Assembly (NCBI GenBank): GCA_041498815.1
Contig: JBGQJC010000028.1
Location: 1 to 35,238 of the forward strand
DNA length: 35,238 nucleotides
Direction: 5' to 3'
DNA from: DATDPM01 sp041498815
Lineage (GTDB): Bacteria > Pseudomonadota > Alphaproteobacteria > DATDPM01
The position numbers and the translations under genes are program-made. Positions 13,445 to 24,674 of this stretch are shown here, in pieces; position 1 is the first letter of the stretch; the number at the start of each line of letters is the position of its first letter. The notes under the pieces were generated by a model. It worked only from the letters and a program-made list of their open reading frames with translations. It was not told the origin of the DNA and ran no database searches.

Positions 13445-15242
13445 CCGCATTTTCGTTTTCGCCGCCGCCCTCGCGCTTGCGTGCGCGCAAAGCATGGCGG
13501 CGGCGGGAGCCGACACCAACGCGCCGGTCAAGCTCGGGCCGCCGGCCAAGGGCGCGCCGGGGCCGGCGATTCCCAAAACCCCCGCCGCAAACCCGCCACC
13601 GGCGGCAGGGCCTGCGCCCGCGGCGAGCCCGGCTTATGTGCCGCCCAAAAAGATCGAGCCGAATATCGAAGTAAACACGCTTCAGGCGATCGATCCCGAC
13701 TCCGCGGGCGTGCTCGACCAAAGCAAAGGGGGCTTCGGATTCGACATGTGGGCCGGAGTCTCCAGAAGCCTGGTGCAGCGTCTCGTTCCGCTTTTGCCCG
13801 TGAAGGCCCCGTCGCATGCGATGCGCGACCTGACGCGCCGCCTGCTGCTATCGATCGCCAAGGTCCCCGAGGGCGAGAAAACGGGATCGAGCCTGATTGC
13901 GCTCCGCGCCGAGCGGCTGGCGGCCATGGGCGACGCCAAGGGCATGAACGAGCTTTTGGACGCCGCGCCCTCGCAAGCCGGCAATGAGGCGATGTCGCGC
14001 ACCCGGGTCGACGGGCTGCTGCTTTCGGACGACACCAAGGCGGCCTGCGATCGGGTCGGGAAATCGATTCACGAATATTCGAACGACTATTGGCAGAAGG
14101 CCTTCGTGTTCTGCCAGGCCACCGCCGGGCAGAAGGACCAGGCGCGGCTTTCGCTGGCGCTTTTGCGGGAGAGCGCGGCCGACAAGGACGATGCGTTCTT
14201 CGCCTTGGCGCCCGTGCTGCTGGGAGATTCGAAGAAGGAGGTCAAGACCGCGGGCAACGTGAGTGCGCTGACCATGGCCATGCTGCGCGCGGCGAATCAG
14301 CCCATTCCCGCCGATTCCGCCGATTCCGCCGACCCCGCCGTTTTGATGGCGATTGCCGGGAACGCCGGGGCCGATCCGGCCGTCCGGCTGCGCGCCGGGG
14401 AACGGGCCGAGGCGTCGGGCCTGATGTCCGCGAACACGCTGGCCAAGATGTATTCCGAAGTTTCGTTCAAGCCGGAAGAGCTCGATAGCGCCCTCACCAC
14501 CGCCGAAAAGGACGGCGGCGCACTGGGCCGCGCCCTTCTTTATCAGGCGGCGGCCAAACAAACGGCCCCCGCCGCGCGGGCCGAAGCCATGGCGGCGGCG
14601 TTGAAATCGGCGCGGAAGGACGGAATGTTCGCGACCGCGGCCCGGGTGAACGCGCCGCTGCTCGGCGACCTCTCGGCGGTTTCCGAGATGATCTGGTTCG
14701 CGGGCGATGCGGGGCGCGCGATGTTTGCCGCCAACGATTGCGATCACGGCAATGCCTGGTACGAATTGGCGGCGGGGTCTGAGGTCGCCGACGCGCGCAA
14801 GGCGGAAGCGGCGCTGTGGCCCTTGGCGGTCCTATGCGACACGCAAGACAAGATGCCCGCCGACCAGGCGAAGCTTCGCAAATGGCTCGCGGCCGGCAAG
14901 GCCGCCGGGGGCGACGGCTGGGAGAGCCAAGCGGGAATGTCGCTCGGATTATTGGACGCCATCGGCGTGCCGGTCGACTTCTCCGATTGGGCGGAACTCA
15001 TCAAGACCGGCGGCGCGGCCGCGCCGGCGCCGGGTGTAGCACTCTGGACGGCGCTGCGCGAAGCGGCCGACGCCAACGAAATCGGGGCGACGGTTTTGTT
15101 CGCGATGCTGGTTCTGGGCGACGGCGGGCCGGGATCGGCAAGCCCAATCGTCGTCAACGAGGTGGTGGCGAGCCTCGATGCGGTGGGTCTCGACAAAGAG
15201 GCGCGCCGGCTTGCCCTCGAGGCGGCGGTCGCGGCGCCTTAA
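13425..15242 (+). CDS. Large exported protein of unknown function, 605 aa
   Basis: The N-terminus MTASRISRIFVFAAALALACAQSMAAAG is a typical Sec signal peptide (basic n-region, hydrophobic core, small residues near position 26-28), so the protein is probably periplasmic. It is followed by an Ala/Pro-rich linker (about residues 30-70) and then about 530 residues rich in Ala and Leu that look all-helical, like a solenoid of short repeats, but no family motif is recognised. A 9-bp tandem repeat near 14310-14338 gives S-A-D-S-A-D. The gene overlaps the 46-aa membrane-protein gene by 20 bp and is followed by xerD after 1 bp, indicating one operon. Similar genes next to xerD have been given the uninformative label 'antifreeze glycopeptide polyprotein'. 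Confidence 0.75.
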   Translation: MTASRISRIFVFAAALALACAQSMAAAGADTNAPVKLGPPAKGAPGPAIPKTPAANPPPAAGPAPAASPAYVPPKKIEPNIEVNTLQAIDPDSAGVLDQSKGGFGFDMWAGVSRSLVQRLVPLLPVKAPSHAMRDLTRRLLLSIAKVPEGEKTGSSLIALRAERLAAMGDAKGMNELLDAAPSQAGNEAMSRTRVDGLLLSDDTKAACDRVGKSIHEYSNDYWQKAFVFCQATAGQKDQARLSLALLRESAADKDDAFFALAPVLLGDSKKEVKTAGNVSALTMAMLRAANQPIPADSADSADPAVLMAIAGNAGADPAVRLRAGERAEASGLMSANTLAKMYSEVSFKPEELDSALTTAEKDGGALGRALLYQAAAKQTAPAARAEAMAAALKSARKDGMFATAARVNAPLLGDLSAVSEMIWFAGDAGRAMFAANDCDHGNAWYELAAGSEVADARKAEAALWPLAVLCDTQDKMPADQAKLRKWLAAGKAAGGDGWESQAGMSLGLLDAIGVPVDFSDWAELIKTGGAAAPAPGVALWTALREAADANEIGATVLFAMLVLGDGGPGSASPIVVNEVVASLDAVGLDKEARRLALEAAVAAP

Positions 15243-15243
15243 G

Positions 15244-16173
15244 ATGGCGCGGGCGCGCAAGAAGCGGGACAAAGTTTCGCCGCATATCGGCGCCTTCCTC
15301 GAAATGCTGTCCTCCGAACGCGGCGCCGCGGCAAATACGCTCGGCGCCTATCGGGGCGACCTTAAGGAGTTCGAGAAATTTCTTGTCGAACGCGGGCTTC
15401 GAATCGAGGCCGCCAATACCAAATCGATCCGCGATTATTTCGCGCGCCTGTCGGCATTGTCGCCGCGCTCGATCGCGCGCAAGCTGTCGTGCCTCCGCCA
15501 ATTCCACCGCTATCTGTTCGGCGAGAACATCCGGCGCGACGATCCTTGCGCCGGCATTGAAAGTCCGCATTTGGGGCGGCCGCTGCCCAAAGTCTTGAGC
15601 GAAGACGAAACCGGAGAGTTGCTCGCCGCAGCAAAAGGAGGCGAGGGGGCGGAGGCCGCGCGCCAAGCGGCGCTGGTCGAAATTCTTTACGCGACGGGTT
15701 TGCGCGTTTCCGAGCTCGTCTCCTTGCCGATGGCCGCGCTGTCGCGCGACCGGAAATTTTTGACCGTGTGCGGCAAGGGCGGAAAAGAGCGGCTGGTGCC
15801 GCTCGGCGATCCGGCGCGCGCCGCGCTCGCGCGCTACCTGAGGCACCGGGAGAAATTCCTGCGCAACGGTAAGGAAGGCCCGTGGCTGTTCCCGTCGCGC
15901 TCGCGGCATCTGACGCGCCAATCCTTCGGGCAGATGCTGAAGCGCCTCGCGTTCGATGCCGGACTCGACCCGGCGACACTTTCACCCCATGTGCTGCGCC
16001 ACGCCTTCGCCACCCATCTTCTGGACCACGGGGCCGATTTGCGCAGCATCCAGCAGATGCTGGGGCATGCCGATATTTCGACCACCCAGATTTACACCCA
16101 TGTGTTGGGATCGCGCCTCAAGGCGATCGTTCACGCGCACCATCCCCTGGCCCGCAAAGCCGCCCGGCGTTGA
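15244..16173 (+). CDS. xerD: Site-specific tyrosine recombinase XerD
   Basis: With XerC, XerD resolves chromosome dimers at the dif site. The 309-residue protein has an N-terminal SAM-like core-binding domain (about residues 8-95) and a catalytic domain. The expected residues are R154 (ATGLRVSEL), K178 (GKGGKERLVPL), H249 and R252 (HVLRHAFATHLL), H275 (LGHADISTTQ) and the nucleophile Y284 (IYTHV). The ATG at 15244 follows the preceding stop by 1 bp. The position behind a conserved exported protein and opposite aroK is typical for chromosomal xerD, so this is not a phage integrase. A short hairpin follows at 16207-16224. Confidence 0.95.
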   Translation: MARARKKRDKVSPHIGAFLEMLSSERGAAANTLGAYRGDLKEFEKFLVERGLRIEAANTKSIRDYFARLSALSPRSIARKLSCLRQFHRYLFGENIRRDDPCAGIESPHLGRPLPKVLSEDETGELLAAAKGGEGAEAARQAALVEILYATGLRVSELVSLPMAALSRDRKFLTVCGKGGKERLVPLGDPARAALARYLRHREKFLRNGKEGPWLFPSRSRHLTRQSFGQMLKRLAFDAGLDPATLSPHVLRHAFATHLLDHGADLRSIQQMLGHADISTTQIYTHVLGSRLKAIVHAHHPLARKAARR

Positions 16174-16206
16174 CATTTGAGGCCGGTTCCCTCATGTTCC
16201 CGCCTC

Positions 16207-16247
16207 TTCCGCTTTGGGGCGGAAATCCTTAGGTTTCCTTGTATAAT
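16207..16247 (+). promoter_or_regulatory. Inverted repeat and -10 box upstream of malyl-CoA lyase
   Basis: An inverted repeat TTCCGC/GCGGAA (16207-16212 and 16219-16224, six-base loop) is followed 17 bp later by a perfect TATAAT (16242-16247). The right arm occupies the place of the -35 box, and no good -35 match is present. It could be a weak terminator of xerD, an operator, or both. A ribosome site AGGGGG lies at 16258-16263, just before the ATG. Confidence 0.45.
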
Positions 16248-16267
16248 TCGAGCGCCCAGGGGGTCGA

Positions 16268-17245
16268 ATGAGCTTTCATATTGTCGAGCAGGCGAAGCCC
16301 AGGTTGAACCGCAGCGAGCTTGCGGTCCCGGGCAGCAATCCGAAGATGTTCGAGAAGGCGGCGATGTCCAACGTCGATGTCGTCTTCCTCGACCTTGAAG
16401 ACGCGGTTGCGCCCGACGAGAAGGAGAACGCGCGCAAGAACGTGATCCAGGCGTTGAACGACATCGACTGGCGCGGAAAAACCATGAGTGTCCGCATCAA
16501 CGGGCTCGACACGCATTATATGTACCGCGACGTGGTCGACGTGGTGGAGCAGGCGGGCGCCAAGCTCGACCTCATCATGATCCCGAAAGCGGGAACCGCG
16601 GGCGACATTTACGCCGTGGACATGCTGGTGACCCAGATCGAGATGGCCAAGAAATTCAAGAAGCGCATCGGATTCGAGATGATCATCGAGACCGCGCTCG
16701 GCATGCAAAATGTCCATGAGATCGCGGCGGCGAGCAAGCGCAACGAATCGCTTCACTTCGGCGTCGCCGATTACGCGGCCTCGACCAAGGCCAAGACCAC
16801 GAATATCGGCGGGCCCAATCCCAATTATCACGTGCTGACCGACAAGGATGAGTCCGGCAAGCGCGAGGTGCATTGGGGCGACATGTGGCATTACGCGATC
16901 GCGCGCATGGTGGTGGCGGCGCGCGCCAACGGGTTGCGGCCGATCGACGGGCCCTTCGGCGACTTCAACGACCCGGATGGGTTCGTGGCGCAGGCCAACC
17001 GCGCCGCGACCTTGGGCTGCGAAGGCAAATGGGCGATCCATCCGAGCCAGATCGATCTCGCCAACCGGGTGATGAGCCCGAGCGAGGCCGAGATCACCAA
17101 GGCGAAGCGCATCCTGGAAGCGATGGCGGAAGCGCAGAAATCCGGCAAGGGCGCGGTCACGCTCGACGGGCGCCTGATCGACGCGGCTTCGATCAAGCAG
17201 GCCGAGGTCATGGTCAAGAAGGCGGAGCTGATCGCCGGCCGTTGA
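16268..17245 (+). CDS. mcl: L-malyl-CoA/beta-methylmalyl-CoA lyase (CitE-like)
   Basis: This HpcH/HpaI-superfamily lyase reversibly cleaves malyl-CoA to glyoxylate and acetyl-CoA, and beta-methylmalyl-CoA to glyoxylate and propionyl-CoA, a core reaction of the ethylmalonyl-CoA pathway. The 325-residue sequence matches Mcl1 of Rhodobacter in many blocks: NRSELAVPGSNPKMFEKAA, VVFLDLEDAVAPDEK (acidic metal/CoA region), MSVRINGLDTHYMYRDVVD, IGFEMIIETALGMQNV, DGPFGDFNDPDGF, KWAIHPSQIDLANRVM. A strong ribosome site precedes the ATG. Together with meaB in the same window it supports B12-linked C3/C5 acyl-CoA metabolism. A role only in malyl-CoA cleavage cannot be excluded. Confidence 0.9.
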   Translation: MSFHIVEQAKPRLNRSELAVPGSNPKMFEKAAMSNVDVVFLDLEDAVAPDEKENARKNVIQALNDIDWRGKTMSVRINGLDTHYMYRDVVDVVEQAGAKLDLIMIPKAGTAGDIYAVDMLVTQIEMAKKFKKRIGFEMIIETALGMQNVHEIAAASKRNESLHFGVADYAASTKAKTTNIGGPNPNYHVLTDKDESGKREVHWGDMWHYAIARMVVAARANGLRPIDGPFGDFNDPDGFVAQANRAATLGCEGKWAIHPSQIDLANRVMSPSEAEITKAKRILEAMAEAQKSGKGAVTLDGRLIDAASIKQAEVMVKKAELIAGR

Positions 17246-17260
17246 TAAAAAGTTTTCTGC

Positions 17261-17308
17261 GGGCGGCAAGAACCGCCCCAACCTTTGCGCCGCCTCGGGC
17301 GCGGTTTT
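17261..17308 (+). terminator. Tandem hairpins between malyl-CoA lyase gene and accA
   Basis: There are two short stems: GGGCGG/CCGCCC (17261-17278, loop CAAGAA), and GCGCC/GGCGC (17287-17302, loop GCCTCG) followed by GGTTTT. The second looks like a weak intrinsic terminator and ends only 7 bases before the accA ATG, so it could also act as an attenuator or affect translation start of accA. Confidence 0.4.
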
Positions 17309-17315
17309 GAAACCG

Positions 17316-18272
17316 ATGCACAACTACCTCGATTTCGAGAAGCCCGTCGCCGAACTCGAGGCCCAGATCGAGGAGCTGCGGCATTTAAGCGACGCCGGCG
17401 AGATCAACGTCGCCGACGAAGTAGCCAAGCTTCAGGCCCGCGTCGACAAGATCCTGCGCCAAGCCTATGCGAAACTGACACCCTGGCAGAAGGTTCAGGT
17501 CGCGCGCCACCCCGACCGCCCCCATTTCCAGGATTACCTTTCCGCCCTGATCGACGATTTCACGGGCCTCGCCGGCGACCGCGCTTTTGGGGAGGACCGC
17601 GCCATCATCGGCGGCTTGGGACGCTTTCGGGGCCGCTCGGTCCTGGTCCTGGGCCACGAGAAAGGCTCCGATACCGCGACCCGCATGGAGCACAACTTCG
17701 GCATGGCGCGCCCCGAAGGCTACCGCAAGTCGGTGCGCCTCATGGAGCTCGCCGACCGGTTCAATCTTCCGATCCTGACGTTGATCGACACCCCGGGCGC
17801 GTACCCGGGCGTGGACGCGGAAGCGCGCGGCCAGGCCGAGGCCATCGCGCGCGGGATCGAGACGTGCCTCCGGGTGCGCGTGCCCTTCGTGTCGGTGATC
17901 ATCGGCGAAGGCGGATCGGGAGGCGCCATCGCCATGGCGGCGGCGAATAAGGTGCTGATGCTGGAGCACGCGGTCTATTCGGTGATTTCGCCCGAGGGCT
18001 GCGCGTCCATCCTGTGGCGCCAGCAGGACCAGGTCCAGGCGGCGGCCGAAGCCATGCGCATGACCTCCGAAGACCTGTTGAAGCTTCAGGTGATCGACGA
18101 GATCATCGAGGAACCCGTGGGCGGCGCGCACCGCCAACCCGACAAGACGATCAAGGCGGTGGGCGACGCGGTGTCGAAAGCGCTGAACGAATTGGTTGGA
18201 TTGGACCGCAACGAGCTGGCCCAGCGCCGCCGCGCGAAATTTCTGGATATGGGGAAAGTGGGTCTGGGCTGA
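17316..18272 (+). CDS. accA: Acetyl-CoA carboxylase carboxyltransferase subunit alpha
   Basis: This is the alpha subunit of the carboxyltransferase that, with AccD, moves the carboxyl group from biotin to acetyl-CoA, giving malonyl-CoA for fatty acid synthesis. The 318-residue length is standard. The sequence shows the N-terminal YLDFEKPVAELEAQIEEL coiled region, ARHPDRPHFQDYL, the crotonase-like core LTLIDTPGAYPGVDAEARGQ, and the oxyanion GEGGSGGAIAMA. The ATG at 17316 gives the canonical M-H-N-Y-L-D-F start. A TTG three codons upstream is possible but unlikely. It is convergent with secA, with 15 bp between stops. Confidence 0.97.
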   Translation: MHNYLDFEKPVAELEAQIEELRHLSDAGEINVADEVAKLQARVDKILRQAYAKLTPWQKVQVARHPDRPHFQDYLSALIDDFTGLAGDRAFGEDRAIIGGLGRFRGRSVLVLGHEKGSDTATRMEHNFGMARPEGYRKSVRLMELADRFNLPILTLIDTPGAYPGVDAEARGQAEAIARGIETCLRVRVPFVSVIIGEGGSGGAIAMAAANKVLMLEHAVYSVISPEGCASILWRQQDQVQAAAEAMRMTSEDLLKLQVIDEIIEEPVGGAHRQPDKTIKAVGDAVSKALNELVGLDRNELAQRRRAKFLDMGKVGLG

Positions 18273-18287
18273 CGCTTGGCAGCTAGG

Positions 18288-20999
<2,712 letters not shown>

Positions 21000-21046
21000 C
21001 GAAACCTTCGAAAACGGTCGGAAATTAAGGGAATACGGCCATGAGA

Positions 21047-21075
21047 CAAATAGGGGCGGGATACCGGCCTGTCAA
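21047..21075 (-). promoter_or_regulatory. secA: Predicted secA promoter
   Basis: On the minus strand, TTGACA (21070-21075) and TATTTG (21047-21052) are 17 bp apart. The -35 is a perfect consensus and the -10 is partial. Transcription would start near 21040, leaving a leader of about 40 bases before the secA ATG. Confidence 0.5.
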
Positions 21076-21206
21076 CGAGGCAAGAACGCGCGCCGCTCCC
21101 TTGTGCCGCAGCCGGCGATATGCAAGATGCGTCCCGAACCGGCGCCGACGCTCCGCTTTGCGCCGTCTTGAAACGCACCGCCGCCAAATCGCGCCAAGCT
21201 GCCCCG

Positions 21207-22439
21207 ATGACCGAACGCTCGCCCCTTGCGCCCGCCGCATTCCCCAACATGCCCGAGGTGGCCGGCGTAAAGCTTGCCACCGCGGCCTGCGGCATCCGTT
21301 ACAAGGGCCGCACCGATCTGATGTTCGCCATCCTGGAGCCGAGCGCAACCGTTGCCGGCGTCTTGACGCGCTCGCGCATGGCTTCCGCACCCGTAACGTG
21401 GTGCCGCGCTGCCTTGCGCCGGGGCAAGGCGCGGGCGATCGTCGTCAATTCCGGCAATTCCAACGCCTTTACCGGCCGAGTGGGCCAAGCGACCGTGAAG
21501 AAAACGGTGCAAGCCGCGGCCCGGCTTTTGGGCTGCAATGAGAGCGAGGTCTTCGTCGCCTCGACCGGGGTGATCGGCGAACCGCCGCCGGCCGAAAAGA
21601 TCGCCCACGCCCTGCCGGGGATGAGCCATTCGGCCTCGCCCAAAGCCTGGAAGGATGCCGCCGCGGCGATCACGACCACCGACACCTTTGCCAAGGGTGC
21701 GACGCGCTCGGCCCAAATCGCGGGCGTGCGGGTCACCATCAACGGCATCGCCAAGGGCTCCGGCATGATCGCCCCCGACATGGCGACGATGCTGGCGTTC
21801 CTGTTCACCGACGCCGCGATTCCGGCGCGGGTGCTGCAGTCCTTGTTGTCCCAGGCGAACGAGCGCACCTTCAATTCGATCACGGTGGACGGCGACACCT
21901 CGACCAGCGACACGGTGCTATTGGTCGCAACCGGCAAAGGCTCGCAGCACAAAAAAGTATCGCGGGCCTCCGACCCGGCCTTGCGCGATTTCCGCAACCG
22001 CCTCGAAGATCTGATGCGGGATTTGGCGCAGCAGGTCGTGCGCGACGGCGAGGGCGCGCAGAAGTTCGTTACCATCGGCGTGACCGGCGCGGCCTCGGAA
22101 GGCTCCGCCCGCAAGATCGGGCTTGCGATCGGCAATTCGCCGCTGGTCAAGACCGCGGTCGCGGGCGAGGACGCGAATTGGGGCCGTATCGTCATGGCGG
22201 TGGGCAAATCGGGCGAGCCCGCCAGCCGCGACAAATTAAAGATCCGGATCGGCGGCGTGCTGGTGGCAAAGAACGGCGCGGTCGTGCCCGGTTACGACGA
22301 AGCCCCCGTCGCCGCTCATATGAAAACCCGCGACATCGCCATCGCGGTGGACGTCGGCGTCGGCAAGGGCAAAGCCACGGTTTGGACCTGCGACCTCACC
22401 CACGGCTACATCGCCATCAATGCCGACTACCGGAGCTGA
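21207..22439 (+). CDS. argJ: Bifunctional ornithine acetyltransferase / N-acetylglutamate synthase
   Basis: ArgJ transfers the acetyl group from N-acetylornithine to glutamate, and in bifunctional forms also uses acetyl-CoA, recycling acetyl in arginine biosynthesis. The 410-residue precursor autocleaves before the nucleophilic Thr in the conserved KGSGMIAPDMATMLAF, where T194 is the expected residue. Other family blocks are VTINGIAKGSGM, FNSITVDGDTSTSDT and GEDANWGRIVMAVGKSG. The ATG at 21207 gives the normal N-terminus (MTERSPLAPAAFPNMPEVAG). The open frame further upstream has no similarity. It is divergent from secA and overlaps mutT by 20 bp at its 3' end. Confidence 0.96.
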   Translation: MTERSPLAPAAFPNMPEVAGVKLATAACGIRYKGRTDLMFAILEPSATVAGVLTRSRMASAPVTWCRAALRRGKARAIVVNSGNSNAFTGRVGQATVKKTVQAAARLLGCNESEVFVASTGVIGEPPPAEKIAHALPGMSHSASPKAWKDAAAAITTTDTFAKGATRSAQIAGVRVTINGIAKGSGMIAPDMATMLAFLFTDAAIPARVLQSLLSQANERTFNSITVDGDTSTSDTVLLVATGKGSQHKKVSRASDPALRDFRNRLEDLMRDLAQQVVRDGEGAQKFVTIGVTGAASEGSARKIGLAIGNSPLVKTAVAGEDANWGRIVMAVGKSGEPASRDKLKIRIGGVLVAKNGAVVPGYDEAPVAAHMKTRDIAIAVDVGVGKGKATVWTCDLTHGYIAINADYRS

Positions 22440-22842
22440 TCCTCTCCCCCTTAAGCTGGTGGCGGCGGTGGCGCTCATCGACGCCGATGGGCGGGTGCTG
22501 CTGGCCCGCAGGCCCGAGGGACGGGAATTGGCGGGGCTTTGGGAATTTCCCGGCGGCAAGTTGAAAGAAAATGAGACTCCGGAAGCGGCCCTGGTGCGCG
22601 AGCTCGAGGAAGAGCTCGGCATAACGGTCGATCCGGGCTGCCTGGCGCCGTTCGCCTTTGCCTCGCACGCTTACGAGCGGTTCCATCTTTTGATGCCGCT
22701 TTATTTGTGCCGGAAATGGGAAGGCATGGTCACTGCCCGCGAAGGCCAGGAGCTGGCCTGGGTGAAGCCGCAAAAGATCGACGATTATCCCATGCCGCCC
22801 GCGGATGTGCCGCTCATCGCCATGCTGCGGGATTTGCTGTAG
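22420..22842 (+). CDS. mutT: 8-oxo-dGTP diphosphatase (MutT/Nudix)
   Basis: This Nudix hydrolase removes oxidised 8-oxo-dGTP from the nucleotide pool and so prevents A:T to C:G changes. The 140-residue protein contains the full Nudix box GGKLKENETPEAALVRELEEELGI (written here in parts: G-x5-E at GKLKENE, then REL-x-EELGI) at about residues 45-67, after the WEFPGG lead-in. The ATG at 22420 lies within the last codons of argJ (20-bp overlap). A GTG at 22459 is an alternative start. The position right after argJ is conserved in many alphaproteobacteria. It converges on a methyltransferase gene with a 10-bp gap. Confidence 0.92.
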   Translation: MPTTGADPLPLKLVAAVALIDADGRVLLARRPEGRELAGLWEFPGGKLKENETPEAALVRELEEELGITVDPGCLAPFAFASHAYERFHLLMPLYLCRKWEGMVTAREGQELAWVKPQKIDDYPMPPADVPLIAMLRDLL

Positions 22843-22852
22843 CGGTCGCGGT

Positions 22853-23767
22853 TCAGGGCCGGGCCTTGTCGCCGGCCGGTTTCTCCACGGCGCCCAGTGC
22901 CTCGGAAAGTCGGGCCGCGGCGCTGCCGGGGCGAAGCGCCTTGGGCTGGGAGTCGTGCGGCGCCCAGGCGGTGAGATAAATCACCTGGAAGGTGGCGGGA
23001 ATGCGCCCCGAGGCATCGCCGAAACGCTCCTTATAGAGCTTGGCCATGCGATCGAGCGCGGCGCGCCGCGCAAAGCCGCGGCGAAGCACCGCCACGTTGG
23101 CCTCGCCCATGCCGCGCAAGTCGGCCATGAGCGCATGCGCATCCGGGTAAGTGACGGTGATGGTTTCGGCGTCGGCGACCGGGAGCGCGAATCCCGCGCG
23201 TTGCAAAAGCGCGCCCGCGTCGCGGATATCGGCGAATGGCGCCACGTGGCTGCCGGCGCCCCCTTCCTCCGCCAGCTCGGCCTCGGTCCAGACGGCGCGC
23301 AGTTCGCAAAGCGTCTCGCCGCCCAGAAGCGCCCCCAGGAACAACCCGTCCGGCCGGAGGATTCGCCGGATCTGCAAGAGCGCGCCCGGAAGATCGTTGA
23401 CCCAATGAAGGCTCAGGGAGGAGAGCACCAGGTCGAAGCTGGCGGCCGCAAAGGGGAGCGCCTCTTCGTCGGCGGCAAGTGCCAAGCGGGATTTGCCGCC
23501 GTCCCGCGCTGATGCCGCCATGCTCGCCGAAAGGTCGCATTGAACCAGGGTCTCGATCCCGCCCTGGGAATTCAATGCGCGGGCGACCTCGCCGCCGTGG
23601 CAGCCCAGATCGAGCGCGACCTCGAACCGGCGCTTGATGTCCTGCAAGCGCTCGGTCAGGCGCTCTGCGGCCTCGCGGAACAAAAAGTCGTGGGCGCTTA
23701 GCTGCGCCGCCGCGCGGTCGCGCCGGATCCGCAGCAACCGCCGGTCGAAGACCTGCATGGTGGCCAT
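22853..23767 (-). CDS. SAM-dependent methyltransferase-fold protein (BioC/NDUFAF5-like)
   Basis: The 304-residue protein has a class I SAM-binding fold with motif I LDLGCHGGEVAR (about residues 50-61), LPFAAASFDLVLSSLSLHWVNDLPGAL, and an RRILRPDGLFLGALLGGETL block. These are typical of the BioC-like group that also includes the mitochondrial complex I assembly factor NDUFAF5. In alphaproteobacteria such genes usually lie next to comF and grxC, as here. The start MATMQVFDRRLLRIRRDRAA (23767) is chosen as it matches the conserved N-terminus. Whether it methylates malonyl-ACP, acts in respiratory complex assembly, or does something else cannot be decided from the sequence. Confidence 0.85.
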   Translation of the reverse strand: MATMQVFDRRLLRIRRDRAAAQLSAHDFLFREAAERLTERLQDIKRRFEVALDLGCHGGEVARALNSQGGIETLVQCDLSASMAASARDGGKSRLALAADEEALPFAAASFDLVLSSLSLHWVNDLPGALLQIRRILRPDGLFLGALLGGETLCELRAVWTEAELAEEGGAGSHVAPFADIRDAGALLQRAGFALPVADAETITVTYPDAHALMADLRGMGEANVAVLRRGFARRAALDRMAKLYKERFGDASGRIPATFQVIYLTAWAPHDSQPKALRPGSAAARLSEALGAVEKPAGDKARP

Positions 23768-23868
23768 GCCCGTTATATGGCATGGCGCCGGCGGCACCGG
23801 AAGGCGGCGCTTGGCGCCGGATGGGGGCGATCGGTTGACAGGGCGGGGTGCCGGGCGAAGATGGCGGC

Positions 23869-24609
23869 ATGGCCACACGATTAGCCCGCGTTTCGATCTT
23901 CGCCCTCAATTTGCTTTTGCCGCCCCGCTGCCTGGGCTGCGGGCGCCTGATCGAGGAGCAGGGGACGCTCTGCGCCCCATGCTGGAAGGGGCTCACCTTC
24001 ATCGCGGCGCCGTTTTGTGTGCGCTGCGGCTATCCCTTCGAATTCGAGGCGGGGGAAGAATTGCTCTGCCCCGCCTGCCTGCGCGAGCCCCCCGGTTGGG
24101 ACCGGGCGCGCTCGGTGTTCCGGTACGACGACGCCAGCCGGGGCCTCATCCTTGCTTTCAAATACGCCGACCGCACTGACGCGGCGCGGACGTTCGCCGC
24201 GTGGCTGCTGCGCGCCGGGCGCGAGTTGATCGAGGATGCGGATTTGATCGTTCCGGTGCCGCTGCATTGGACGCGGCTTTTCGCGCGCCGCTACAATCAG
24301 GCCGCCTTGCTGGGGAGCGCCTTGGCGAAGCTTTCCGGCAAGCCCATGGACCCCGGCGTCTTGGTGCGCAAGCGCCGCACGCCCTCCCAGCGGGGCTTGG
24401 ATCGCAATGAGCGGCGCAGCAACGTGCGCAAGGCCTTTGCCGTTCCGGCCCGGCAGGCCGGCAAGCTGGCCGACAAGGGAATCGTTCTGATCGACGATGT
24501 GCTCACCACTGGGGCGACGGCCGGGAGTTGCGCGGCGGCGCTATTGCGGGCGGGCGCCAGATCGGTCGACGTGCTGACGTTGGCGCGCACCGTGTTGCCC
24601 CGGTCTTGA
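23869..24609 (+). CDS. comF: ComF family phosphoribosyltransferase-like protein
   Basis: A 246-residue ComF-type protein. An N-terminal double zinc-ribbon is built from CLGCGRLIEEQGTLCAPCW and CVRCGYPFE...LCPACL (about residues 18-75). It is followed by a phosphoribosyltransferase domain with the PRPP-binding loop VLIDDVLTTGATAGSC (about residues 205-220). ComF proteins take part in DNA uptake in competent bacteria, but in most proteobacteria the role is uncertain. The ATG at 23869 begins MATRLARVSIFALNLLLPP. A GTG 7 codons upstream is possible. It is divergent from the methyltransferase gene and 65 bp upstream of grxC. Confidence 0.92.
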   Translation: MATRLARVSIFALNLLLPPRCLGCGRLIEEQGTLCAPCWKGLTFIAAPFCVRCGYPFEFEAGEELLCPACLREPPGWDRARSVFRYDDASRGLILAFKYADRTDAARTFAAWLLRAGRELIEDADLIVPVPLHWTRLFARRYNQAALLGSALAKLSGKPMDPGVLVRKRRTPSQRGLDRNERRSNVRKAFAVPARQAGKLADKGIVLIDDVLTTGATAGSCAAALLRAGARSVDVLTLARTVLPRS

Positions 24610-24674
24610 GGGCCCGATTTCCCTGGCGCCGCGCGCGCTACGTCCTATATGTGCGGGAAGCCGGGAATTAGGCC

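Noticed and set aside
15244..16173. Tyrosine recombinase as integrase of a mobile island
   Set aside because: The sequence and gene context fit chromosomal XerD, no attachment sites or cargo genes are next to it, and it is 6 kb from the R-M cassette.
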